39,005 nt of DNA from Roseburia sp. (GCA_023667765.1 JAMOZS010000023.1:1-39005), one strand, 5' to 3'. Positions 1 to 8,735 are shown, counted from the first letter of the stretch. Made by a program: numbers and translations. Notes: generated by a model not told the origin, from the letters alone.

Positions 1-1
1 G

Positions 2-1525
2 ATACAACGAATTCGCTTGACCCGCATACTTGCTGCCGCCGGAGCCGCTCTTTTGCTTTTTACCCAATCCGCTACGGCCTTTGCAGAAACCACCAAGGAG
101 GAACGCATCGCCGCTAATCAGGCCCTGGAGGTACAGTCCAACAAGATAGAGAACTGGCCGGCCGGCCCCATGGTCAGCGCCGCCTCCGCCATTCTCATGG
201 AAATCGAGACCGGAACCATCCTCTATGAAAAAAATATCCACGACCATCACTATCCGGCAAGCACTACGAAGATACTCACCACTCTGATTGCCTCGGAACG
301 CTGCTCCTTAGACGAAGTCGTCACTTTTTCTTACGACGCGGTTTTCGGCATTCCCAGAGGAAGCAATCATGTGGCCATGGATGTAGGCGATACCCTTTCC
401 ATGGAGCAATGCTTAAACGCCATACTCATCCGTTCGGCCAACGAGGTGTCCTATGCAGTAGCGGAGCATATCGGCGGCACCTTTGAGGGCTTTGCTCAAA
501 TCATGAATGAACGGGCCGAGGAGCTGGGCTGTCTGGATTCCCATTTTGTGAATCCAAACGGTCTGCCGGATGAAAACCACTACACCAGTGCGTATGATTT
601 GGCAATGATTGGACGGGCCTTCTTTTCCAATGACATGCTCTGTGGCATCACTACCACGAAACAGTTGATTATTCCCAAGGAAAAAGAAGATTTAATCGAA
701 TGGAATCAGATGGAGCTGATACCCGGGCGCAAATACGCCTACGAATATCTGGTGGGTTGTAAAACCGGTTATACCAACGACGCCAGAAGCACTCTGGTAT
801 CCTGTGCCGAGAAGAACGGCATGAAGCTGATTTGCGTGGTATTACAGGATGAGAATCCTCAGTATTACGAGGATACTATCGCCCTGTTTGACTATGGCTT
901 CAGCAATTTTGACAAGATTAATGTATCTCAGGCCGAGACCAAATACAATATAGAAAACATCGGCTTTTTCTACAGCGACAACGATATTTTCGGCACCTCC
1001 AAGCCTATTCTTTCCCTGAATAAGCAGGATTGCATCATTGTGCCAAAAACCGTAAGCTTTAAGGATTTGACCTCCAGCATCTCCTATGATACGGAAAGCG
1101 ACAATCAGGCTGCCCTCATCTCTTACACCTATCAGGGCGTTCCCCTGGGCACAGCCTCCGTAGACCTGACGCCTCAACAGGAAAAGCCTCATACCTTTGA
1201 CGTGGACGAAGAGGATGCGGCGGCCGAAGCGGCCGAAGAACCTTCTCCCGCCGCAAAGCCTTCTTTTATCTTTATAAATATTCTGAAAATATTAGGCTGG
1301 GTTGTGGGTATCGCCGCTGTTTTACTTGTACTATTCCTGGGTTACCTTTTCCTGAAAAGCTATCACATTTCGTTTCTGCGTACCGGCAGACGCCTCTGGA
1401 AGCGCCGCCGCAGACAGCAGCGCCAGCGCCAAAGCCATTATCATGCCTCCTCGGACGTACAGGCTGCCCGCAGAGCCCAGATACGAGCTGCCAAAAGACA
1501 TTGCAGAAAACGCTCCCGCGGATAG
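2..1525 (+). CDS. D-alanyl-D-alanine carboxypeptidase (PBP5/DacF type), 5' end cut by the window
   Basis: A serine DD-peptidase that trims the terminal D-Ala from peptidoglycan stem peptides outside the membrane. Counting from the first possible start in the window (TTG at 17), the S11-family motifs are all present: SxxK at S82-K85, SxN at S140-N142 and KTG at K249-G251. A hydrophobic segment ending in AFA at about residue 23 is a signal peptide. After the catalytic and PBP5_C-like domains come an acidic, Ala/Pro-rich linker, one membrane segment (about 415-440) and a strongly basic tail, so the protein is probably a C-terminally anchored type. The frame is open upstream of the TTG to the window edge, and no ribosome-binding site is visible, so the true start probably lies outside the window. 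The gene ends inside a terminator. The family call is firm; the exact paralogue (dacA, dacB or dacF) is not resolved. Confidence 0.93.
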   Translation: MQRIRLTRILAAAGAALLLFTQSATAFAETTKEERIAANQALEVQSNKIENWPAGPMVSAASAILMEIETGTILYEKNIHDHHYPASTTKILTTLIASERCSLDEVVTFSYDAVFGIPRGSNHVAMDVGDTLSMEQCLNAILIRSANEVSYAVAEHIGGTFEGFAQIMNERAEELGCLDSHFVNPNGLPDENHYTSAYDLAMIGRAFFSNDMLCGITTTKQLIIPKEKEDLIEWNQMELIPGRKYAYEYLVGCKTGYTNDARSTLVSCAEKNGMKLICVVLQDENPQYYEDTIALFDYGFSNFDKINVSQAETKYNIENIGFFYSDNDIFGTSKPILSLNKQDCIIVPKTVSFKDLTSSISYDTESDNQAALISYTYQGVPLGTASVDLTPQQEKPHTFDVDEEDAAAEAAEEPSPAAKPSFIFINILKILGWVVGIAAVLLVLFLGYLFLKSYHISFLRTGRRLWKRRRRQQRQRQSHYHASSDVQAARRAQIRAAKRHCRKRSRG

Positions 1526-1539
1526 ACGGGAGCGTTTTT
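1511..1539 (+). terminator. Rho-independent terminator overlapping the carboxypeptidase stop codon
   Basis: An 8-bp perfect stem (CGCTCCCG at 1511-1518 with CGGGAGCG at 1527-1534) with an 8-nt loop is followed by TTTTT. The left arm lies in the last codons of the gene, and the stop codon is in the loop. Read on the minus strand the same stem is followed by TTTTC, so it may also end the convergent exonuclease transcript. Confidence 0.85.
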
Positions 1540-1540
1540 A

Positions 1541-2503
1541 TTACTTTATCGGATTCGTTTTTCTTTTCCGGCGCAGCTGCTTCGCCCGCTGCTGACGCTG
1601 AAGCAAAAGCTCCATATCCTTTGGCTCAATGAACTTGGTCGTCTTAATCACAAAAACTCCCCCCTCCGCCTTATGCAAGCGTATCTTTCCCTTTAAGTAG
1701 CCATGCTCTTCACAATAGGCCGCACAATAATAATGCCTTCCGTTAACGGTGAACCAGCGGATTTTCTTTCGCAGATTCCGATGGCACAGATAGCACTTGC
1801 TGGAGCTCACCTCTCTGTCCGCAAAAGCCGCCTGCTTATCCGCAAATACTCTGGAAATATATTTATAATAACCGTCAAACTGCACCTTCACCTCATCCTC
1901 CCGGCGGCCGGGGGGATGATATACATCATAAGATACATTCTGTAAGACCTCCGGCTTTTGCTCCAGAATACAGGATAAAATCTTCGCAGTATAATAAGCG
2001 TCGCTGAACGCCCTGTGAAAGGGGATATCTTTCTTTATCCCGAGGAAATCTATGGCATACTCCAGAGAACGCCTGAGCTTTCGCTCCTCATAGGCAATCG
2101 CAAACAGCTTCTGCACATCCAGATACCTAATAGGCCCCTCCGACAACGGCTCCATATGATAGAACTCCCTATTTCTCTGCAGCTCCACCAAATCCGATGC
2201 CCCCCAGCTGCAAAACAGGTATTCCTCCTCGCCGCACCAATTCAGAAAGCTTTCAGCCACTTCAGGAAAAAACCTGCCTCTTTCCAGTTCCTGCATCTGC
2301 AGGTGAATCAGCTTGCTGGTAAAATAATGCATTTCACGATAAATCTGAGGCTTCACCAGCTCGCTGAATTCACTTACCATAATATTACGGTCATTTAGTT
2401 TTATGGCGCCAATCTCAACAATCTCAAAAGGAAGCCGCGATACCTCCTCCTCAAGCCCTGTGCTACTCTGGTTCCATTCAAGGTCTAATACAATATAATT
2501 CAT
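1541..2503 (-). CDS. 3'-5' exonuclease, DEDDh (DnaQ-like) family, with Cys-rich C-terminus
   Basis: A 320-residue protein whose first ~190 residues form an exonuclease domain: DLEW at residues 7-10 gives the first acidic pair, and HRAFSDAYYTA gives the H-x4-D motif of the DEDDh class. Family members remove nucleotides from the 3' ends of RNA or DNA; the substrate here is not evident. The last third is unusual. A CxxC pair (CYLC), then a CxxxC pair (CAAYC) followed by EEHG, suggests a small metal-binding treble-clef-like domain. The frame is open 31 codons further up, but MNYIVLDLEW is the typical family start and the extra stretch is Arg-rich and unlike the family, so 2503 is chosen. It lies 37 nt after the proS stop and is probably cotranscribed with proS. 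Confidence 0.85.
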   Translation of the reverse strand: MNYIVLDLEWNQSSTGLEEEVSRLPFEIVEIGAIKLNDRNIMVSEFSELVKPQIYREMHYFTSKLIHLQMQELERGRFFPEVAESFLNWCGEEEYLFCSWGASDLVELQRNREFYHMEPLSEGPIRYLDVQKLFAIAYEERKLRRSLEYAIDFLGIKKDIPFHRAFSDAYYTAKILSCILEQKPEVLQNVSYDVYHPPGRREDEVKVQFDGYYKYISRVFADKQAAFADREVSSSKCYLCHRNLRKKIRWFTVNGRHYYCAAYCEEHGYLKGKIRLHKAEGGVFVIKTTKFIEPKDMELLLQRQQRAKQLRRKRKTNPIK

Positions 2504-2540
2504 ATTAACCCCATTTCCGCGCTGCCTTCTGCGCCTCCCA

Positions 2541-3974
2541 TCAATATGCTTTACCCCAGTAGACCATCTTTTTTGCGGGCTTTCCGCAGCATACACAGGT
2601 TTCCGCTATCTGCTCCTGCTCAAAGGGCATACACCTGCTGGTGACGCTCATGCGCTCCTTAATCAAATCCTCGCAGGCTCTGTCACCGCACCACATGGCC
2701 TTCACAAAGCCGGTCTTTTCTGCAAAAAGCGCTTCAAACTCCTGCATATCTGCGGCGGTATAGGTATGCTCCTCCCTATGTGCCCTGGCTTTCTCCAGCA
2801 TCTCGCGCTGGATGGTCTCCAGAAGCTCACCTGCCTTCGCCTCCAGCTCCTCCAACGCCACCTCCGTCTTTTCTCTGGTGTCACGGCGGCAGATAACACA
2901 TTTACCCGCCTCGATATCCTTCGGACCAATCTCCACGCGAAGGGGATAACCCCTCATCTCGGCCTCCGCAAATTTATAACCCGGGGTCTTATCCGTATCG
3001 TCCAGCTTCACCCGAAACCGGCCTGCCAGGCGGCGCTTCAGCTCATTCGCCTTCTCCAGAACCCCCTCCTTCTTCTGCTGAATCGGAATGATGCAAATCT
3101 GCACAGGAGCTACCCTGGGCGGCAGCACCAGCCCCTCATTATCCCCATGCACCATGATAATCGCGCCAATCAGACGGGTCGTCATACCCCAGGAGGTCTG
3201 ATGTACATATTTTAAAGTATTGTCCTTATCCGCAAACTGAATGCCAAAGGCCTTTGCAAAACCGTCGCCAAAATTATGGCTGGTGCCGGACTGCAACGCC
3301 TTGCCGTCATGCATCAAAGCTTCAATCGTATAAGTGTCCAGCGCGCCGGCGAACTTCTCCTTCTCCGTCTTTTGTCCCTTAATAACAGGGATTGCCAGTA
3401 CCTCCTCACAAAACTTCGCATAGACGTTCAGCATCTGAATCGTACGCTCCTCAGCCTCTTCGGCGGTGGCATGGGCGGTATGTCCCTCCTGCCACAAGAA
3501 TTCCCGGGAGCGCAGAAAAGGCCTTGTCTCCTTCTCCCAACGCACCACCGAACACCATTGATTATACACTCTGGGCAAATCCCGGTAGGAATGCACATCA
3601 TTCTTATAAAAATCGCAGAACAGAGTCTCAGAGGTAGGACGCACGCACATTCGCTCCTGCAGCGGCTGCAGTCCTCCATGGGTTACCCAGGCTACCTCCG
3701 GCGCAAAGCCCTCCACATGATCCTTCTCCTTCTGCAACAATGATTCCGGTATAAACATGGGCAGATATACATTCTCCACGCCTGTCTCCTTAAAGCGTTC
3801 GTCCAGCTGCTTCTGAATCAGTTCCCAGATTGCGTATCCTGCCGGTTTGATTACCATACAGCCCTTTACCGACGTATAGTCGATTAATTCCGCCTTCTTT
3901 ACAATGTCTGTGTACCACTGGGCGAAATCCACATCCATGGAGGTAATTTCCTCCACCATTTTTTTGTCTGCCAT
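2541..3974 (-). CDS. proS: Prolyl-tRNA synthetase (short, archaeal/eukaryote-like ProS type)
   Basis: A 477-residue class II aminoacyl-tRNA synthetase that charges tRNA-Pro. Motif 2 is clear ([20 protein letters not shown]), as is the proline-specific block [14 protein letters not shown] before it. There is no editing insertion between motifs 2 and 3, and the C-terminus is a Cys-containing zinc-like module ending in WGKAY, with the terminal Tyr typical of the ProS type 3 subgroup. The start is set by an AGGAG at 3982-3986 ahead of ATG at 3974-3972. A 5' leader of about 350 nt carries a T-box riboswitch, so expression should rise when uncharged tRNA-Pro accumulates. The exonuclease gene follows downstream on the same strand. 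Confidence 0.97.
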   Translation of the reverse strand: MADKKMVEEITSMDVDFAQWYTDIVKKAELIDYTSVKGCMVIKPAGYAIWELIQKQLDERFKETGVENVYLPMFIPESLLQKEKDHVEGFAPEVAWVTHGGLQPLQERMCVRPTSETLFCDFYKNDVHSYRDLPRVYNQWCSVVRWEKETRPFLRSREFLWQEGHTAHATAEEAEERTIQMLNVYAKFCEEVLAIPVIKGQKTEKEKFAGALDTYTIEALMHDGKALQSGTSHNFGDGFAKAFGIQFADKDNTLKYVHQTSWGMTTRLIGAIIMVHGDNEGLVLPPRVAPVQICIIPIQQKKEGVLEKANELKRRLAGRFRVKLDDTDKTPGYKFAEAEMRGYPLRVEIGPKDIEAGKCVICRRDTREKTEVALEELEAKAGELLETIQREMLEKARAHREEHTYTAADMQEFEALFAEKTGFVKAMWCGDRACEDLIKERMSVTSRCMPFEQEQIAETCVCCGKPAKKMVYWGKAY

Positions 3975-4052
3975 TCTCTTTCTCCTCTTTTCCTCTTATT
4001 TCGTCTTTTTCCCGAAAACAAAGCGGACAAGTCCGCTGCGCCGAGTGCGCAT

Positions 4053-4325
4053 AAAAAAATGCCGAACTTTCCTCCCAAAAGGGACCGAAAAGCTCGGCGG
4101 TACCACCCTGATTAACGCTTGCACGGACAGCCGTCCCTGTGCCGCGTTCCACTCTATGCCGCTAACGCCGGTCTACGCTGTATTTCACTCTCGTTTCATA
4201 CAGAGCTCCAAGGCAGGTTCCAAATCCTCCGCACAAGAACCTCTCAGCCGCATTCTCATGCCACGTTCTCTCTCTGGCGTACTTCCTATTTGTACTATTC
4301 CTCTTCACAGCCAATACTATATATG
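4053..4325 (-). promoter_or_regulatory. T-box riboswitch leader of proS
   Basis: The minus strand carries the hallmark T-box sequence AGGGTGGTACCGC near 4098-4111, which binds the tRNA acceptor end in the antiterminator. It is followed by a 12-bp terminator stem (arms 4087-4098 and 4061-4072) and seven T (4059-4053). Upstream are stem-I elements, including an AATAGTA block, a CAGAGAGAG stretch and GCTGAGAGG. A CCT triplet at 4217-4215, in the context GAACCTGCC, is the likely proline specifier. The T-box call is firm; the specifier assignment is inferred without folding. Confidence 0.92.
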
Positions 4326-4331
4326 TCAATG

Positions 4332-4361
4332 ATTGTAGTATACACCGACAGCATTTGTCAA
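4332..4361 (-). promoter_or_regulatory. Sigma-A-type promoter of the proS T-box transcript
   Basis: On the minus strand a perfect -35 TTGACA (4361-4356) is followed after 18 bp by -10 TACAAT (4337-4332). It sits directly ahead of the T-box stem-I region, so the leader would start near 4325. Confidence 0.8.
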
Positions 4362-4455
4362 GAGCTGTTTGCGAACTCCCCCAAAACAAAGGTAACAGTT
4401 CAGCCCGCATTCATAAAAGCGTCTGCTTCGCATCCGCCGCCGTGCGGCTCATCTT

Positions 4456-5103
4456 TTATTTCATGTGGAGTTTGCGCAGAGCCCGCTCCTCAATAATACA
4501 CTCTCCATGCTCCTGAAGATACAAAAGCTTATCCTCCTCAGCCCCATAGATGCTTCCGAATTCCATCGCCTGAATACACATCTTGCTATAGCGCTCATAT
4601 GCGGCTGCTCCTTTATGCAGATGGAGATAATACCTGCCATCCATCACATAAACCGCACTCCGAACGCGCAGATTGCCGGGCACCAGCTTTGCCAAATCCA
4701 TAATAGTCCCCAAATCCTCAAACGCAAAAATCACCTGCTCCGGATTCTGAACCGGCGTTTTCCCCACCTGGGCCTCCAGACTCTGCTGCGTCTGCTGCAG
4801 GGCTTTTTTCATCTCCTTCAGATACTCTATAAGCTGGGCGCCATCCTTGATATCCATCGGCTCCTTCTCCGAGAAGGTCAAAAGCAGCCCCTGGTCCGGA
4901 AGCATCATAATCTGAAGGTCAAAGGCGAAACGAGGGGGCTTATATCCCACCTCCTCCGTAGCCTGGTGGATGATTTCCTGCACTACCTCCTTCGCCTTAT
5001 CGCTGCGGGTCAGGAAATCCTTATAATCAATATCATACTCCTCCAGCTCTTCGTTGGAGAGAAAACATTTCACGGTCTTGTCGTCAATTCTTTCTATTTT
5101 CAT
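4456..5103 (-). CDS. mecA: Adaptor protein MecA
   Basis: A 215-residue protein with the characteristic MecA opening MKIERIDDKTVKCFLS and the ANEELEEYDIDYKDFL-like block (here SNEELEEYDIDYKDFL), followed by a charged Gln-rich linker and a C-terminal ClpC-binding-type domain. MecA proteins hand substrates to the ClpCP protease and were first known as brakes on competence. A start four codons upstream (5115) is possible, but only the ATG at 5103 has a GAGG ribosome-binding site at proper distance, and it begins at the conserved N-terminus. The gene stands alone. Its promoter must lie in 5104-5230, but no convincing -35/-10 pair was found there. Confidence 0.9.
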   Translation of the reverse strand: MKIERIDDKTVKCFLSNEELEEYDIDYKDFLTRSDKAKEVVQEIIHQATEEVGYKPPRFAFDLQIMMLPDQGLLLTFSEKEPMDIKDGAQLIEYLKEMKKALQQTQQSLEAQVGKTPVQNPEQVIFAFEDLGTIMDLAKLVPGNLRVRSAVYVMDGRYYLHLHKGAAAYERYSKMCIQAMEFGSIYGAEEDKLLYLQEHGECIIEERALRKLHMK

Positions 5104-5115
5104 ATTCAACCTCAT

Positions 5116-5452
5116 GCTCTGTCTATCTATGTATTCACAGCCGTCATTATCCTACAAATAAATAATAACATGAAAATATAAAATTTACCATCTCCACTTT
5201 TTGTGAATTTTGACAAATCTTCACTATTTTTTTTGCCTACTTCGCATAATTATGTTATGATACTGTTAAGGAAATATTTTCTCTGCATTTCCTATATACA
5301 AAAGATGAATCGATGGAGCCTGCCCTCACAGCTCCGACTTGCTATTTTATATCGGATATATCAGATGATTATGGCAACGATTTCAAAAACCGAATTTCCT
5401 GTTACTAACTCACCTCAGTACATCATCTAATTTAGGAAGGAGCTGTCTAAAC
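5116..5452. other. AT-rich intergenic region between divergent mecA and the PilZ gene
   Basis: This 337-bp stretch holds the promoters of the two divergent genes. A plus-strand promoter is annotated separately at 5233-5261. It leaves an untranslated leader of about 185 nt before the PilZ gene. I saw no convincing hairpin, riboswitch consensus or small gene in that leader. Confidence 0.6.
5233..5261 (+). promoter_or_regulatory. Sigma-A-type promoter of the PilZ-niaR operon
   Basis: A -35 TTGCCT (5233-5238) and a -10 TATGAT (5256-5261) are separated by exactly 17 bp. It is the best-scoring pair by eye in the intergenic region and points at the PilZ gene. Confidence 0.7.
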
Positions 5453-6118
5453 ATGCTGATTGAAGAACTCTCATCCGGGCAGGTTATTACATTAATCGCC
5501 ATTATCGGCAACGAACAACTGACCTTTGATACTACAATTCTGGAAACTTATCCTAAAAAGCGCCTCATCCTGGCTGCCCCTATTTACCGAAATGAAAAAA
5601 TCGTGGCCTTTCGGGCAAAGGATATTCAGATAAACCTTCAGGTTTCCCAGAACGAAAGCGCGCCTGTTTTGTTCAAGGACGTCACAATCAGCCTGATGAA
5701 AAAGCCCGACGAATCCCTCTGCTACGCAATTACCACTCAGGCAGAAGGAAAAGCCAGCAACCGCCGGGACAGCTTCCGCTGCTTTCTGGGTATCGAATCC
5801 GTGATGCAATATGGCCCGAGCCATGCCAAATACCGTGCTGTCCTCCGGGATGTCAGCATGGGAGGGTTTTCGGTCACCTGCGACGCAGCGACAAATTTTC
5901 ACGAAAATCAAATACTGCACGTCCTTCTAAGAGACTATATCGAGGAGCTGGCGGAACAATATACCTTTCATCTCTACGGCATTATTGTGCGCACACAGGA
6001 GTTGGACAACAATAGGATTCTCTATGGCTGCCGGCTGAATACAAAAGTGCCCGGTCTGGAAACATATATTTCAAAGAAGGAACGCATGCGATTAAGAAAG
6101 ACAAACGGACGGACGTAA
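5453..6118 (+). CDS. PilZ domain protein (YcgR-like)
   Basis: A 221-residue cytoplasmic protein with a C-terminal PilZ domain, which senses cyclic di-GMP. Both ligand-binding signatures are visible: RxxxR at R105-R109 and D/NxSxxG at D133-G138 (DVSMGG). The N-terminal ~100 residues form a beta-rich segment like the YcgR N-terminal domain, which in relatives works as a flagellar brake or output module. No motility or cellulose genes lie nearby, so the output is unknown. The ATG is preceded by AGGAAGGAG. The downstream niaR-like gene starts 3 nt after the stop, so the two are almost certainly cotranscribed and translationally coupled. Confidence 0.88.
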   Translation: MLIEELSSGQVITLIAIIGNEQLTFDTTILETYPKKRLILAAPIYRNEKIVAFRAKDIQINLQVSQNESAPVLFKDVTISLMKKPDESLCYAITTQAEGKASNRRDSFRCFLGIESVMQYGPSHAKYRAVLRDVSMGGFSVTCDAATNFHENQILHVLLRDYIEELAEQYTFHLYGIIVRTQELDNNRILYGCRLNTKVPGLETYISKKERMRLRKTNGRT

Positions 6119-6121
6119 AGC

Positions 6122-6640
6122 ATGAATAGTGAAATGCGCAGAAAAGAGATTATAACCTATCTGGAAACAAAAACAGCCCCGGTAAACGGCATGGAGCTGG
6201 CCAGGCATTTCCATGTCAGCAGACAGGTGATTGTACAGGATATCGCCTTATTGCGGGCAGAGAACAAAAATATCCTGTCCACCAACAAGGGGTATCTGCT
6301 CTTTCATCCCCAAGAAAAGCATGTCGGCTGTACCGCCGTGCTGACCATGAAGCATACCGCCGAGGATACGCTGGAGGAAATGCGCTCTATCGTAGAGTTC
6401 GGCGGCCGTATGCTGGATGTGTCCATTGACCATGACCTCTACGGCCAGATACGGGTGGATTTAGTCATCAATGACATGCAGGATGCGGAGGATTTCTGCC
6501 GAAAACTGAAGCAGAGTACCTCCAGGCCCCTAAAGGAACTGACCGAGGGCTGCCATTATCATACCGTGCAGGCTCCCTCGGAAAAGGCCCTGGCTCTCAT
6601 CCGGCAGGAGCTCCGGGAGAAGCATATCCTGTTAGAGTGA
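6122..6640 (+). CDS. niaR: NiaR-type niacin-responsive transcriptional repressor (HTH + 3H domain)
   Basis: A 172-residue repressor with an N-terminal winged-helix HTH_11 domain (about residues 5-58, including VSRQVIVQDIALLR) and a C-terminal 3H domain that binds nicotinic acid and a metal. H78, an acidic residue near 86, H145 and H147 (CHYHTV) match the pattern of metal ligands described for this family. NiaR normally represses NAD-precursor synthesis or niacin transport genes; none of these is in the window, so it probably acts in trans. It follows the PilZ gene with a 3-nt gap and overlaps the 3' end of convergent aguB by 9 bp, leaving no room for a separate terminator. Confidence 0.87.
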   Translation: MNSEMRRKEIITYLETKTAPVNGMELARHFHVSRQVIVQDIALLRAENKNILSTNKGYLLFHPQEKHVGCTAVLTMKHTAEDTLEEMRSIVEFGGRMLDVSIDHDLYGQIRVDLVINDMQDAEDFCRKLKQSTSRPLKELTEGCHYHTVQAPSEKALALIRQELREKHILLE

Positions 6641-7510
6641 GACAAGCTCCCGATACATCTCGGGCCTTCTGTCTCGGAACAGCCCCCAGCTCATGCGAAG
6701 CTCCTCTATTTTCTCCAAATCAAAGGTTTGAAGCAATACGGTCTCTTCCTCTCTGTCTGCCTGGGCCAGAATCCCGCCGGTTTCGTCCGTAATAAAAGAC
6801 GAACCATAAAAGACCAGAGACGAGGACTGCCTGTTATTGTCCCTTCCCGGCTCTACCTTCTCCTCCCCGATACGATTCGCAGCAATCACCGGTATGACAT
6901 TGGCCGCCGCATGCCCCTGCATACAACGCCGCCAATGAGGCATACTGTCGCATTCGATAATGGGCTCCGAGCCAATGGCCGTGGGATACAGAAGAAGCTG
7001 CGCGCCCAGCAGAGCCATGCTGCGCGCCGCCTCGGGAAACCACTGGTCCCAGCAGATTCCCACCCCAATCCGTCCATAGGCGGTATTCCATACCCGAAAG
7101 CCCGTATTCCCGGGCGTAAAATAAAATTTTTCCTGATAGAAATGATCGTCCGGAATATGCGTCTTTCGATACACGCCCAGAAGCCTGCCGTCGGCGTCTA
7201 TCATGGCCACAGAATTATAGGTTACATTTCCCTCCCGCTCAAAGAAGCTTATGGGAAGCACCACCTGCAGTTCCTCAGCCATTTTGCAAAAATGCCGTAC
7301 CGCAGGATTTTCCTGAGCCGGACAGGCCAGCTTATAGGAATCATAATTTCTCTCCTGACAAAAATACCAGGTTTCAAACAGCTCCGGCAGCAGAATGACC
7401 TGGGCCCCTCCGGCGGCGGCCTCTCTCACATACTTTTCCGCAACGGCGATATTCTCCTCTCTGGTTCGATTGCAGTACATCTGAACGGCAGCGACTGTGA
7501 TAACAGACAT
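6632..7510 (-). CDS. aguB: N-carbamoylputrescine amidase
   Basis: A 292-residue nitrilase-superfamily hydrolase that splits N-carbamoylputrescine into putrescine, CO2 and ammonia. The Glu-Lys-Cys triad is E43 (LLPELFE), K116 (YRKTHIPDD) and C153 (GICWDQWFPE). The spacing and the flanking residues match AguB rather than other nitrilases. The open frame extends 62 codons upstream into aguA, but ATG 7510 has an AGGAG about 10 nt upstream and begins at the family N-terminus (MSVITVAAVQM). It is the last gene of the polyamine operon, 28 nt after aguA, and performs the final step of putrescine synthesis there. Confidence 0.95.
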   Translation of the reverse strand: MSVITVAAVQMYCNRTREENIAVAEKYVREAAAGGAQVILLPELFETWYFCQERNYDSYKLACPAQENPAVRHFCKMAEELQVVLPISFFEREGNVTYNSVAMIDADGRLLGVYRKTHIPDDHFYQEKFYFTPGNTGFRVWNTAYGRIGVGICWDQWFPEAARSMALLGAQLLLYPTAIGSEPIIECDSMPHWRRCMQGHAAANVIPVIAANRIGEEKVEPGRDNNRQSSSLVFYGSSFITDETGGILAQADREEETVLLQTFDLEKIEELRMSWGLFRDRRPEMYRELVSL

Positions 7511-7538
7511 ACGTTCTTTCTCCTTTCCTCCGCTTCCT

Positions 7539-8735
7539 TTAGCCGCAAAGCGGCGTTCCGGCCGGAATCTGCTGGGTAATACAATGGATATTGCCGCCCC
7601 CGATAAGGATATCCCGGGCATAAATCTGTACGACCTCCCGGGTGGGAAATAATTCCTGCAAAACGGCTTTTGCCCGGGCGTCCGCCGGGTCGTCAAAGCC
7701 CGGCATTACCACATGTCTATTGGCAATATAAAAATTCACATAGGAAGCGGCAAGTCTCTCTCCCGGCGTGCGGGTAGGCTCATCCTGACAGAAATCAAGT
7801 CCTTCGCACTCCTCCTTCGTAATCGTAACCGGCTTCGGCAGCGGAAGCTTATGCACCGTAAGCTTCCTGCCCTTAGCGTCCACCGCTTCCCCAAGCGCCT
7901 CCAGACAGGCCCGGGACATGGCATACTGAGGATCCTTCTCGTCCTCCGTCCAGGCCAGCACCACCTGGCCCGGCGCCGTGAAAGCGCAGATATTGTCCAC
8001 ATGTTCGTTAGTCTCGTCCTGATAAATACCACAGGGAAGCCAGATAATAACGGATACCCCCAAATACTGACGCAGGGTTTCCTCTATTTCCCCTTTGGAA
8101 AGCCGGGGATTACGGCCGGGACTCAAAAGGCAGTTCTTTGTCACAATACAGGTTCCCTCTCCGTCCACATGAATAGAACCGCCCTCCAGAATAAAATCCC
8201 TCTTATCATATACGTCCCTATCCCATAAATCACAGAGCTTACGGGCCATGCGATTGTCCTTATCCCAGGGGAAATACAGCCCGTCCCAGAGACCGCCCCA
8301 GGCGTTAAAGCCCCAGTCAATCCCCCGGATTTCCCTCTGTGCGCAGCCCGTCTCTACACCACTCCTCGGTGCGGCGCTGCCATTGCGCCTCTCACCCTCC
8401 TTCGGCACGGAAGGAAGTATCCTGTCCCTCACCACAAAGGTAGGGGCGTAATCTCTCGCCCACGCATCGTCACTGGACATCTCCACCACGCGGATATGCG
8501 CCGGAAGCATCGCTCTGGCATTGTCATACTGAGCGGCGCCGGCACAGACCGTCACCTTCTCCGATTGGGCAATCGTCTCCGCCACACGGACAAAAGCCTT
8601 TCTGGCGGCATAAGCCCCATATTGCCAGGAATCGGCTCTCTCCGGAAATATCATAATACAGCCCTCGTGGGGTTCAAATTCGGCGGGCATGTGAAACCCG
8701 TCCGCCGCCGGCGTCGTCTCTCTGATAATCCTCAT
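7539..8735 (-). CDS. aguA: Agmatine deiminase with an in-frame internal insertion
   Basis: A 398-residue guanidino-group-modifying enzyme that converts agmatine to N-carbamoylputrescine and ammonia. The family blocks are all there: DGFHMPAEFEPHEGC near the start, WARDYAPTFVV (92-102), GIDWGFNAWGGLW (138-150) and the catalytic Cys C385 in GGGNIHCITQQ. The family is usually near 365-370 residues. The excess is a stretch at about 107-135, rich in Arg, Ser, Gly and Glu, inserted where relatives have a short turn before GIDWGF. It keeps the frame and leaves the catalytic residues intact, so the enzyme is probably active. It starts 4 nt after nspC stops. The start ATG has only a distant GAGG, so coupling to nspC is likely. 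Confidence 0.94.
   Translation of the reverse strand: MRIIRETTPAADGFHMPAEFEPHEGCIMIFPERADSWQYGAYAARKAFVRVAETIAQSEKVTVCAGAAQYDNARAMLPAHIRVVEMSSDDAWARDYAPTFVVRDRILPSVPKEGERRNGSAAPRSGVETGCAQREIRGIDWGFNAWGGLWDGLYFPWDKDNRMARKLCDLWDRDVYDKRDFILEGGSIHVDGEGTCIVTKNCLLSPGRNPRLSKGEIEETLRQYLGVSVIIWLPCGIYQDETNEHVDNICAFTAPGQVVLAWTEDEKDPQYAMSRACLEALGEAVDAKGRKLTVHKLPLPKPVTITKEECEGLDFCQDEPTRTPGERLAASYVNFYIANRHVVMPGFDDPADARAKAVLQELFPTREVVQIYARDILIGGGNIHCITQQIPAGTPLCG

Noticed and set aside
3276-3743. 155-codon plus-strand frame opposite proS
   Set aside because: A shadow of a well-conserved synthetase gene, without its own start signals.
5212-5218. TTGACA on the plus strand as the -35 of the PilZ operon
   Set aside because: No -10-like sequence lies 16-18 bp downstream; the TTGCCT/TATGAT pair slightly downstream is better.
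5203-5430. 75-codon plus-strand open frame ahead of the PilZ gene
   Set aside because: It starts upstream of the likely promoter of the PilZ gene and has no ribosome-binding site; it is taken as untranslated leader.
6728-7579. Long plus-strand frame (283 codons) opposite aguB
   Set aside because: It is antisense to a gene with an intact catalytic triad; its composition (His, Arg, Pro rich) is typical of a shadow frame.
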